From: Liolophura sinensis
Taxonomy: Eukaryota > Mollusca > Polyplacophora > Chitonida > Chitonidae
Assembly: GCF_032854445.1 (NCBI RefSeq)
Contig: NC_088300.1
Span: 29,309,608 to 29,373,607 of the forward strand
DNA length: 64,000 bases
Direction: 5' to 3'
Position numbers and translations under genes: made by a program. Below the pieces are notes generated by a model. The model was not told the origin of the DNA. It did no database searches and saw nothing but the letters and a program-made list of their open reading frames with translations. Shown piece by piece: positions 13,801 to 25,800 of this stretch. Within the stretch, counting starts at the first letter, position 1. Each line of letters begins with the position of its first letter.

Positions 13801-16800
13801 TTGCAGATTTTTATTAATAGCATGAGAAATAATGAAAACATTAAACACATTCTATAACTTAAATCAAAGCATATATAATTTTTTTTACACAAGATTACTT
13901 TAAACACTTAAACAGAGGTACATTTTCACTTATTATGAAGTTCTTTAAAATGACATTTGCCACTGGTATATAAATAATGAATCACATGAATATGTTGCTA
14001 TAAAAAAACACTGGGACCTATTGGGAACCACAGTACGTCACATACTTTTTCGCTCAATGAGCTTCACTGGAGCCTGCTGGATTTGAACTGGCAACTATGC
14101 ATGTGGTGAAGTGAAATCTAAGCATGTATCCCTACAGGCAGGGAGTTCGCAGTTAGAACTCACCATAATCCGTGTTTTCTGGTTCCCCACTCCGTGAGGG
14201 CCAAAAACAAGGAGTCTGCAAGTAAATTTAAAAACACCAGATACAATAAAACTATCCAAACAGACATATCTAGTTCTTCAATTAGAGGTGACCAAGGATT
14301 ATCCGTGTTATATTGTGTGCCATTTATCATCCAATTGCTTGTCTGCTAGTACAAACACCAGAAGTACTGATGCTTTCTCTGAAGCATTACCGTGCTAGCC
14401 AATGGCTTTGGCTGTGTAGTTCTGCATGAACTGAAGAATATTTTATAAAAGAACCCTGTTTATGACAACCTAAATGCTTACAAAGGTAAAAATTATATAT
14501 TTGCTAGATACATTTCTGTGCTTTACATGTGTGACTGTTACAAAACTCGATTAAATCAGTATTTGTGGTCATGAGGAAAGAGTGACAATTAAGTAAGATA
14601 TATATTACTTCATACCAGAGTGGGAAAGTTTGGAAAATTCCTTCAAATCAAATTATTATATGCATTTCCTCCTTCTACACCGAGAAAGTATGCCTGGTTG
14701 TGTTAACAAGATCCAATTCAAGGAGGCCTTGAAAACACTCTAGTCACTATTCCTTTACAGCTTTCATTTTTCGAAAATTTATCAAATCACCGATTAAAAA
14801 ATCAACTGCATAAAATAGCAAAATAGTACAAAGCATGGGTGGGGTTTGGTATGATGGTCCAATGCATCCTACAACTTTTGCCTGAAGTTTCTCAGTAACG
14901 TCATTTGGAAACATAACTATCAATGGACAAATACTAGACAATGAGGAAAATTAAGCATTCTGCAGTACCTGAAACCGGTAGTATGTGTTGTCATTCTTGA
15001 CAGTAAGGACGTGATCATCTATGGGGAAGAAATAGCCGTGAGCAGACATCAAGGATCCCAGATGCAATGCCTCTGCTGTGAAGACAAAGAAACAATGCTG
15101 ATAAATATATGGCCAAACCATACCTTGTGAATGTACATAATCTCCCACTATGTGGGCCAGCATTATGTTGGGAATTTTCAAGGGTGAGCCATGGTGGATG
15201 CCATATAATAAACATGGCCATTTACACATATCTATAAATACATGTGCCAAATTTTTCACTATTTACCTGAAAACATAAACGAGAATAATACCAACCTTGT
15301 CAATAATGTTTCAGAATGGGCCCCATGTTAGTTTAGATTTCAAAAATTAATCCTATTGACGTTTAGAAATTTGCATAATTGTTTGTGTATTCACTTTCAT
15401 AAATGTAGTTTGGAGCTTTACCATTTTCCAGTTCTGAACAATCGGTAAACACAATTTCCCTGTGGAAAAATTTTACCATTTCTTAATAGTAATGATTTAC
15501 TATTTCCCCTTGGTCAAATAAAGGGTTTTGACATATGTTCTAACAGAATGCTGAACTTTCGTTTAAAACCATTTCCGAGTGGAAAAATTTTACTATTTCT
15601 TAATAGTAATGATTTACTATTTCCCCATTGTAAAATAAAGGGTTTTGACATATGTTCTAACAGAATGCTGAACTTTCGTTTAAAACCATTTCCCAGTGGA
15701 AAAATTTTACCATTTCTCAATAGTAATGATTTACTATTTCCCCATCGTAAAATAAAGGGTGGTGACATATGTTTTAACAGAAATAAGTATCGACATTAGA
15801 AATGAAACCTTACGAGACACATGTATGGTCAAAACCAAAAAGTCATAAAGAAACCCAAGAATGAGAATTCAAATGACATGGGTACTGCGACCACTGCCAG
15901 TTTTATTGCACACGTGAATATCAATACAAATAGCAGACAAGTACTGCGATAACAGCCACCATGAGTTAAAGGTTTGGTCAATGGGGCTATTCCTGATGAT
16001 TTACCTTCACACTACCGCTCCAGGTTATTTTCAAGAATCACTCAATCATGATATGAATGAAGACATTGTAACCGTGTTTAGTCTAAAAAAAAAAAAACCA
16101 AAAAAAAAACCACCCTAATCCTTGAGCTTTACAGCAAAATGGGTGGTATGTTGGAACAAGGAATGCTTCCAGCTGATCAAACAATACACAACAAGAGGCT
16201 TTTGTCGGGCTGAGCTGCACAAGTGCAATGCTGCCGGCAACCAATTGATGGCAACACGTACCAGTCCATAGCCCCACTCAATCAGAGATTAGCCTCTGAT
16301 CCTAAATGTCAGACCGTTTGTTCCTGGTCAACCAGACAAACAGTGCAAACAAATCACAAATATTACAGGGAATCAAAAGGTAAACATGATGTAATAAACA
16401 TGATTTGTGGTAATTGCGATCCATTGGTCATGAGGATCTGGGCTTGGTCTTTGCATAAAGTTTAAATCTAACCTTGTTCCAGTCAAGGCCTGTAGAAAGT
16501 CTCACTTACCCAGATTCAGTGAGGTGTGCTATTAAGCTACACTACCCTTCACATGAATTGTGCTCATCTTGCTTTATATGCATACTGGTCATGTTTCACA
16601 TGTACATATACAAAGTTTCCTGCTACTCCTCCAAACTCTCAAGAACCGAGATGCAACTTTTGTCACCATTGGTGTCTACATGTCATCTAATTGTATACAG
16701 TTGCCTGCTACTCCTCCAAATCCTCAAGAACCGAGATGCAACTTTTGTCACCATTGGTGTCTACATGTCATCTAATTGTATACAGTTTCCTGCTACTCCT

Positions 16801-18950
16801 CCAAATTCTCAAGAACCGAGATGCAACTTTTGTCACCATTGGTGTCTACATGTCATCTAATTGTATACAGTTGCCTGCTACTCCTCCAAATCCTCAAGAA
16901 CCAAGATGCAACTTTTGTCACCATAGGCGTCTAATTGTATACACATGTCATCTAATTGTATAAAGTTGCCTACTACTCCTCCAAATCCTCAAGAACCGAG
17001 ATGCAACTTTTATCTCCATTGGTGTCTACATGTCATCTAATTGTTTACAGTTGCCTGCTACTCCTCCAAATCCTCAAGAACCGAGATGCAACTTTTATCA
17101 CCATTGGTGTCTACATGTCATCTAATTGTATACAGTTGCCTGCTACTCCTCCAAATCCTCAAGAACCGAGATGCAACTTTTATCACCATTGGTGTCTACA
17201 TGTCATCTAATTGTATCAAGTTGCCTACTACTCTTCCAAATCCTCAAGAACCGAGATGCAACTTTTATCACCATTGGTGTCTACATGTCATCTAATTGTA
17301 TACAGTTGCCTGCTACTCCTCCAAATCCTCAAGAACCGAGATGCAACTTTTGTCACCATAGGCGTCTAATTGTATACACATGTCATCTAATTGTATAAAG
17401 TTGCCTACTACTCCTCCAAATCCTCAAGAACCGAGATGCAACTTTTATCACCATTGGTGTCTACATGTCATCTAATTGTATACAGTTGCCTGCTACTCCT
17501 CCAAATCCTCAAGAACCGAGATGCAACTTTTATCACCATTGGTGTCTACATGTCATCTAATTGTATCAAGTTGCCTACTACTCTTCCAAATCCTCAAGAA
17601 CCGAGATGCAACTTTTATCACCATTGGTGTCTACATGTCATCTAATTGTATACAGTTGCCTGCTACTCCTCCAAATCCTCAAGAACCGAGATGCAACTTT
17701 TATCACCATTGGTGTCTACATGTCATCTAATTGTACACAGTTGCCTGCTACTCCTCCAAATCCTCAAGAACCGAGATGCAACTTTTATCACCATTGGTGT
17801 CTACATGTCATCTAATTGTATACAGTTGCCTACTACTCCTCCAAATCTTCAAGAACCGAGATGCAACTTTTATCACCATTGGTGTCTACATGTCATCTAA
17901 TTGTATACAGTTGCCTGCTACTCCTCCAAATCCTCAAGAACCGAGATGCAACTTTTATCACCATTGGTGTCTACATGTCATCTAATTGTATACAGTTGCC
18001 TACTACTCCTCCAAATCCTCAAGAACTGAGATGCAACTTTTATCACCATTGGTGTCTACATGTCATCTAATTGTATCAAGTTGCCTACTACTCCTCCAAA
18101 TCCTCAAGAACTGAGAAGCAATATCAGTCACCATAAGAGCCATACATGTCATCCAAAATCAATATAAAATTGGCATCAACAAATTCAACATGGAAGAAAA
18201 GCAAGGACTGACACTTAGCAGACACTACGTGCTTTGACCGGTGTCCTGCTTCAATAAATATTACTAAAAAATAACCAATCTGACGAAAACTTTCATTATT
18301 TTGTTCATTAATAACTAATTTTTTTTGTTGGTAGCATATACATGGCTCATTTAGCAACATTTCCTGCCTGAATTTCATGTTTTATTCACTACGACAGCCA
18401 GATGGTCTAGCAGAAAAGTTCCACTGACAAGGAAGTCTTGAAAAACCTCAGGTCACTGACTCCACCCACAAACTGCACCAGCTGCATCAGTGAAATATTC
18501 TTGAACAAATTATTAACCTTCCCTGAAATAAATAATCTCCTCAAGGAGGAAGCCAGCATGAGCTGGAGTTGAACTAACACTGACTGCATCGGTGAGAGGC
18601 TTCTCAGTTATTGTGTCATGCTGACACACTAAACAAACTGACACCTCGGCCACACAGGCCCATGGAGATACAGACCATCAGCAAATGACTGTTAACTACT
18701 GATTAAGTCTGTTGCTCATTTTCTGTGTTTACATGTACTTTAGTAACGGTACTAAAACTGCCAACACAAATCTTTCAAACATATCACTTTCCCAACATAT
18801 CAATCTGTTTACAAGTACACCCACATGTACCCATATACCACTTTTCTTAACTGACCTTGTTTACAATAAAGTGCATTCACAAAGCACATTTGCAACAATA
18901 TGTGCCAAATGTAAATAAAATATATTGTTTTATTGCCTTTTTTTACAACA

Positions 18951-18997
<47 letters not shown>

Positions 18998-21900
18998 CTG
19001 TTGTAAAAAAAGACTATAAAACAGTATCAGTTACAGAAATGCAACATAACAGCTATGGTGATATACATATGTGTGGACAAATCTAACCCAGATCTCTTTC
19101 AGATACCAAAAACTTGTTTCTCGAGACGCTTTTGGCATATGCAGTAATTGAAGTAGAATAGTGTTTGTATGGCACAGTTTTGCTTGGCACTGGCAGACCG
19201 TTGGCCCTAGAGATATGTACACTTATCAGGTATTTTCCTTTTTTTAGCTCACCTTAATATAACAGACAGTGATTACCCAATGAGAAAGCATTAAAAATCA
19301 GTCGGGAGGCAACAATGGTTGAGTATTTGTTTACCCCTCCATCACTGTAACACCAAAGTATTGAAGGGAACGACCAGGGCAGCGAGTGCACCACACAATT
19401 ACAGCATGGTTGAATTCCTTCAACCTTGTACAACAGTCAGATTTCCTCATGCACATAATCAATCAAAAGTGTATCTATGCAAATAATAATGAGATTTGGC
19501 CAGCAGAAGCAGTGGTTTTGCACAGATGATTGTGGCCAGTAATCAGCCAGCAGCTGTAAGCAATGACGTCGTACTGTATCCGAACCCAAATCTCCAACCC
19601 ATATTCATCATATATACGCACGTCTACGCCTGGCAAAAGGCTAATCCCCCAAACTGACACTCATTCTTCCTAGCACTCCCTTTTGTTTGTCTTTGTCCAA
19701 TCAATATGCCACTCTTCAACAACCTTTTTGTTCGCCTCACAGTCCAAGGCACTGGAAAATTTCTGGGCTTAATACTGCTAAATGTGCCGTGTGATTTAGC
19801 ACAAACCGATCAATTCACCAAATGTAACCATTCACTCGTTCTTTTTTGTTCTTGTTGTTGTTTTTTAATTGCTACACAGCCTAATAATGTGATTTCTGCT
19901 GGGTGCATACAATTCTGCAGAGCACATATAATCTACAGACCTATTTTTTGACAGAGAAATGACATAGATTGACAGAGAAATGAAGACATCTATACAGCCA
20001 GTACAGTGCCTTAAAGAGCACATGATTATCTTCATCAAAGTGTCACCTAATCTATACTGGTATACTGCACCCATTGCACATGGCTAGCATGCATATTTCA
20101 GTACCAGTGCTGGAAGACCATACCCATGCCTTGTAGAGGTGCCAACATTCATGTGTAACGTACATGTATAAAGGGAATGAAAAGTAATAGACTCAATTAA
20201 GTTGCTATCAAGTGGAAACACATCCTAGACAGCCAAAATAAAATAAAATAAAATAAAAATACAACCCTAAAAGTAGTCTGCTTAAAAGCAGAACTCCTAG
20301 TTTGCAAAAGCCCCAAAAACGAGACAAAAACAATGGCAATACAACAGAATTCAATGTACCATTTTTGGTTCTTTAAATGTTTCCTGTTTGTTACCTTTTA
20401 CTGCTGGAAGGCAAGAAATACCTCTATTGCCTCAAAATGACGTTCTTTAAATGTTTTCTGTTTGTTACCTTTTACTCCTGGAAGGCAGGAAACACCTCTA
20501 TTGCCTCAAAATGATTTTTTTTTTTTTTTGATTCAGCATTTATTTATGAACATATATGATTTATTTATTTATTTATTTCATTGGTGTTTTATGCCGTACT
20601 CAAGAATATTTCACTTATACGACAGCGGCCAGCATTATGGTGGGTGGGAACCGGGCACAGCACCCGGGGGAAACCCACGACCATCCGCAGGTTGCTGACA
20701 GACCTTCCCACTTACGGCCGGAGAGGAAGCCAGCATGAGCTGGACTTGAACTCACAGCGAGCCTCAAAATGTCGATGCAGGATATGCACCTGAACAACAT
20801 GCTCACACAAAGAATAATATACATACCTACTAATTCCATCAATTAGATGACACACAAAAACAGACTGTAGAATAACAGGGAACCCTCCAGGAAGGTAAAG
20901 TATACCATATATACAAAGATAGGCATCAAAAATGTTCAAAACGTTTTATCATATCTCAGCTTTGGATGTTGCTGGCTGTAGAAGAATTCAATGTTCAAAA
21001 TGACTACAAACATCTCTATTTACTGAGCAGGAAGAGCACAAAGTGAAACCCAATCAGAGGACATTGTTTGGAGAACCTTGACCAAACACTGCTGCAGCAG
21101 GAGTACACTATCAGTGGCTGTTAGTGTAATTGAAATGGGGGCTAACAATATGGCTGCTATCTCACTGCCGAGACAAGCAGTCGCCACCCCAACAGATTTA
21201 GCTGGTCGCAAAGCTTTTACCATCTCTGTATTTACAAGGAAAACAGAGAACCAACTTGTTCCACATTCTTATTAAAACCTGGTTAAGTCAACCACATTTT
21301 GGAAGTCACTTAAAATTAACCCACAAAAGCTCCTTCAACCTACACTTATGTATAAAGAATCCTTTTCACTTAATCTATTAAACCTGAACATCTCCCCAAT
21401 TGCCACAGCGATAAACAGGTATGAACACACATATTGAAGAACTGCAATTTGAGATTCAATGTTTAAGTCTTTACCGCAAGTTGAATACGTGTTAATATCA
21501 AATATATTCTACTCATGATGTGAACTTAATTCAATCTGACTGATTTACTACAAATGCATGAGAAAAGATCACCTAAAAGTTAAACAAAGAAATTTCACAC
21601 TGCTGCATGTATATGTTATACATATTTCAAGGTTACTGTTCTTCAACCCTTTCACATTTTTGCAAGGTCTTGATTTAAGTATATTCTGAAGGCATTATTC
21701 TATGTATACTTTTTGTGAAGTCATGAAATTAGCCAATCCAACCAATGTAGTTTTTTCTCCAAAATCAGATTAAAAATGTGGATAAATTGCACCGAAAGAT
21801 GCTATTTTCTATGCAAAAGAGTTGAGAGATTAGGGTGGGTATTGGTACGCTCTCTTTAACCATCAAAGATGAATACCTCAATGTTTAACACATGTCTGTT

Positions 21901-22765
21901 AATAAGGACAAACAAACCCAATGCTGACTGCCGTGTTAGACACAGCTATAAAGACCATTTTATGGTGTAATTATTAAAAAAAAAAATTTACAAGAACAGT
22001 TTACACTGAAGTGTGGTCAACAACTGCAGCTTTAACCTGTGAAACAGTGTCTGCACAGTGTCGGCCAGTTAACACTTCAGCAACAAGTTTTACTGTCACT
22101 TACTTTGATCATCCACATCCAGGTTTCTCATCATCCAACTGACCAAATCTTGACCTACAATGACAGAAAACAGAATCATCATCATCAAAGCATCCAAACC
22201 TTTATAGTCAATGCGTTTAACACTATACAACAAAATTGTACCCTTTGTATTAAAGGAATAGTTTATATGTCAGACACTGTCTGACACTTTTTCACACTTT
22301 TTAAAACCTGAGGGTGGCACTCATATTCAGCCTTAGTTTTTCATTTTTTTGAATCTATGTTTATTTTCCACACATTAAGGATACAAGACATTGCTTTTTC
22401 TCTTGTTATATTTACTATGAATTTTGATACAACACCGAAGTACTCGGTAGGCCTACACATAATTCTATACTACAGATTTTTTTTAGTTGAAGAACTTTGG
22501 GAAGAACAGTGTCTTCATCAGTTCATTGCATCAGTTACACTAACGATACTATTATTAACATTCATAGTTGCTTAATGTGACAGTCAATGAAGTCTACAAT
22601 GTATTTCATCAAAATGTAAGGAAATGAGAGGAGAGTGCAAGGAGCCACGTATCTTGTACAGGTTTGTATATTTGTCATGGGCTAGAGTTCCACAGCCTTG
22701 ACAACAAGCATTCTAAGAGGACACGAGTGCATGTCTTTTATCTGTTTGGAGTTTCATAACTAGGC

Positions 22766-22805
<40 letters not shown>

Positions 22806-25800
22806 ATACTTTTAAAAAATTATCGAAATAAAATGATGAAAAACCACCATACTACTGGAATCATCTTTGGACCAAATTAATTAAGGATTAATTCATCACC
22901 TGAATTTTAACCAAAATCAAAAGCTAATGCCTTGGGCTACATATACACATTATTTAATATTTTAACTCTCAAACTTGGAAATATGTTCCTCAGTTAGTTT
23001 GCGCACTAGTGCTGCATAATGACCCAGGAGTCTCTCACCAATGCGATAGCCGTGAGTTCAAGTCCAGCTCATGCTGGCTTCCTCTCTGGCTGTACGTGAG
23101 AAGGTCTATCAGCAACCTACGGATGGTTGTTGGTTTCCCCTGGGCTTTGCCCGGTTTCCACGCACCATAATGTTGGTCGCCGTCATATAAGTGAAATATT
23201 CTTGAGTATGGCATAAAACACCAATGAAATAAATAAATAAATAAATCATATATGTTCATAAATAAATGCTGAATTATTCTGTTTTAATTTCCAAACCATA
23301 AAATAACATCATGCTTAAAAATATGTTACTACAGCCTGACAGATATAATTAACATTCTGTTTATGTTGTGATATTAAGGTGTCATACTTATCATTGACAG
23401 CAAAGCAATGAAACTGGCTGGGAAAATAATGCAGTACGAGCTAGTGACTTGATGAAGTTTTATTATTTCCATAAAGTCATTTTGTCTTTTACAGCTGCAT
23501 CACAACATTAAACGCTGGCCATACATAGGGCTATCTTATGATTGTCAAATCGCATTAATATGAAGAGGCATAAGTGGGGAATAAGGTCTGACAGGTCATT
23601 ACAGAAGTCTGTATGACAGTTAATACAGTTAGAGAGCGAGTGTGAGCAAGCAGCTGGTGTCAACAGCAGCACATAGATATGAATTTATTATCAAATCCCG
23701 GCGTACAATTCACGCAGCACAATGCACGTATCCACGATTCTCCTCCAAACAAGCCCTCAGTATGGGGCAATAACAGGCAGACAATTGTCTCCAGGAGTAC
23801 ATCAGCTTCTCCTTCTCTATTAGATATTGTCTTGCAATGGCTCGCAGAAAGCCTAAGCAGCACCGCACTATTGCCCGGCCGGCCACCGCCGACTAGTCTA
23901 ACAACATTACTGGCGGATCAATGCACCCCGGCCTCCACATGGCATCCAGGACCTGCCCAGGCATCCTGAGGGGTTCCAGCACCCAAGCCTGGCTCCCTGT
24001 TCCCTGACTGTTCCCTGGCTGTCACTGATGGCCGTGACTAATGATCGTGGTAGAGACAAGTCTGTCCCTACCCTTCCCGCAGACATGTCACACTGCTGTG
24101 CGCACTTCCTCAATGGGGCCATTACACACAGCCCCCATGCATTCCAATGAGCTGATAAATTAACCAGTAACCCTGTCCTCCTTCACAGTGTCTATACTGC
24201 TGCAGTAGAGGACAGATTCATATGGCGCTGGCTGTGGCGACACCACCTACTATAGCTGCCATGCTTGTTAGCATCCAGGGTGTCTGACTGGTAGTGTCCT
24301 CACAGTGTCATACTCCCTCCCATTAGTCCACACCTACCCTACAGCCTGGGGACACCGCCCACCTACACATATAGGCGCACCATTCCCCTCCCTCCTCACA
24401 AGCCACCAGGAAGCATTATCAAGTCCCCAGTATCAGCTGTGTCAGTCGTTGTCAGATTACAGGACTGCTGTCACAGCTACTGACACTCATATCATAAAGT
24501 CACCACAGATGATTTACTTCCTGACCTGCCCCTTTCGCATGTTTACTACATGTAGGTATTCACCTGCCAACTGGCAGAGATTGTAGTGAATAACTACTGT
24601 AATAGTGAAACAAGATATGAATGAATGCTTATGGCCTAATGCCACATCGGCAATATGTCAAGCCATATCGTACCTAAACCAGATATGATGATTATATCAT
24701 ACCCAGTTTAATATTTATTAAAGTAAATAACCCTTCACAAAAGTGCATTTTTAGAGTCAATTTAATGTCATAAAGCAATACTTTTGATGATGAAACTTAC
24801 ACTTCTCCCGAAGGATGTTCTTCATGTAGCTTATATAGAGAGCCTAATCACACCTTTCTATTAAGATCAATAAAACTCGCACAGTCATGAAAAATGAGCA
24901 ACTCAGTCATGGGTAAAAGTTTAGGTCAATTACTTGTCTCACCTGCCTAAATGCAAGCACTCCATGTCCATTCAAAATTAATCAGAACATACCCTAATTT
25001 CTCAACCTTTTCAAATATGAAAGAGCAACTTTTAGCGAAATTTATGCATATTTTTAATTTGATATAAGACAAAACTACATTGGTTGGATTGGCCAATTTC
25101 AGCAGCTCACAAAAACACGCAGAAAGGTTGAAGGATTACAGTAGATATGATGATTACATGTATAGGACACCCAAAGATCTTGCCATTGTTAATGTTCTGA
25201 AATTAGAGTACCTCTTTCTTTCTTTCTTACTCTTTGTGGCCATTTTGTAATCTACCCACATCATAAACCTATCTCATCAGATGAAGTGGCATAGTTTCCC
25301 TGGTTTTTTTTTTTCTTTTTTGTGTGCAGCCAACCAGATCAGTTCCTGGTAGAAGACTATCACTCGTCCTAATTGAATAGTCAATAGAAAGGCTCTTCTG
25401 CTGGCCTGTAACAATCCTGACAGTGCCACTCACAAGCGTCTCCAGTTTCTTGGTCTTTTAGCACCAACTTAAGTGAAGAGGAAGTACTACTGTATTGTAG
25501 CATTCAGCCCTGTTCACACACTTGTTAATGTGCACCAGATAAGGTGTGAAGTGCAGCCCACTCTATAGATCTCAACGCATTAACTATATTGGAGTTCAAG
25601 ACCAGCACTGGCTAAGCCATTTATGCTGTTGTCAAGGAGACCGAATACATTGAGTTATGAGAGCAAAAGTAAACAGAACCAATAATTCTTGGAAACCTAT
25701 CATGGGTCACATGGCCTTGACATTACATCCAATCAATTTTCCCCCTTCTCCCGTAAAATAATGTATCTGCCTTAAAAATTAACCCCAAAAATCATAATTT

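Noticed and set aside
15514-15799. Open frames on both strands at the same place with repeated peptides.
   Set aside because: They come from the 117-bp tandem repeat, whose period is a multiple of three.
16560-18070. Thirteen or more overlapping forward open frames of about 84 codons with near-identical proteins.
   Set aside because: They are one 85-bp minisatellite read in staggered frames; starts are spaced by the repeat period and all three frames are equally open.
18540-18662. Possible functional tRNA gene at a SINE head.
   Set aside because: A- and B-box-like words are present but the arms do not form a tRNA cloverleaf by eye and the sequence continues into SINE body.
20040-20095. Minus-strand VQWV peptide as another DEP exon candidate.
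   Set aside because: The acceptor is poor, the phase does not match exon 2, and the motif continues to a stop.
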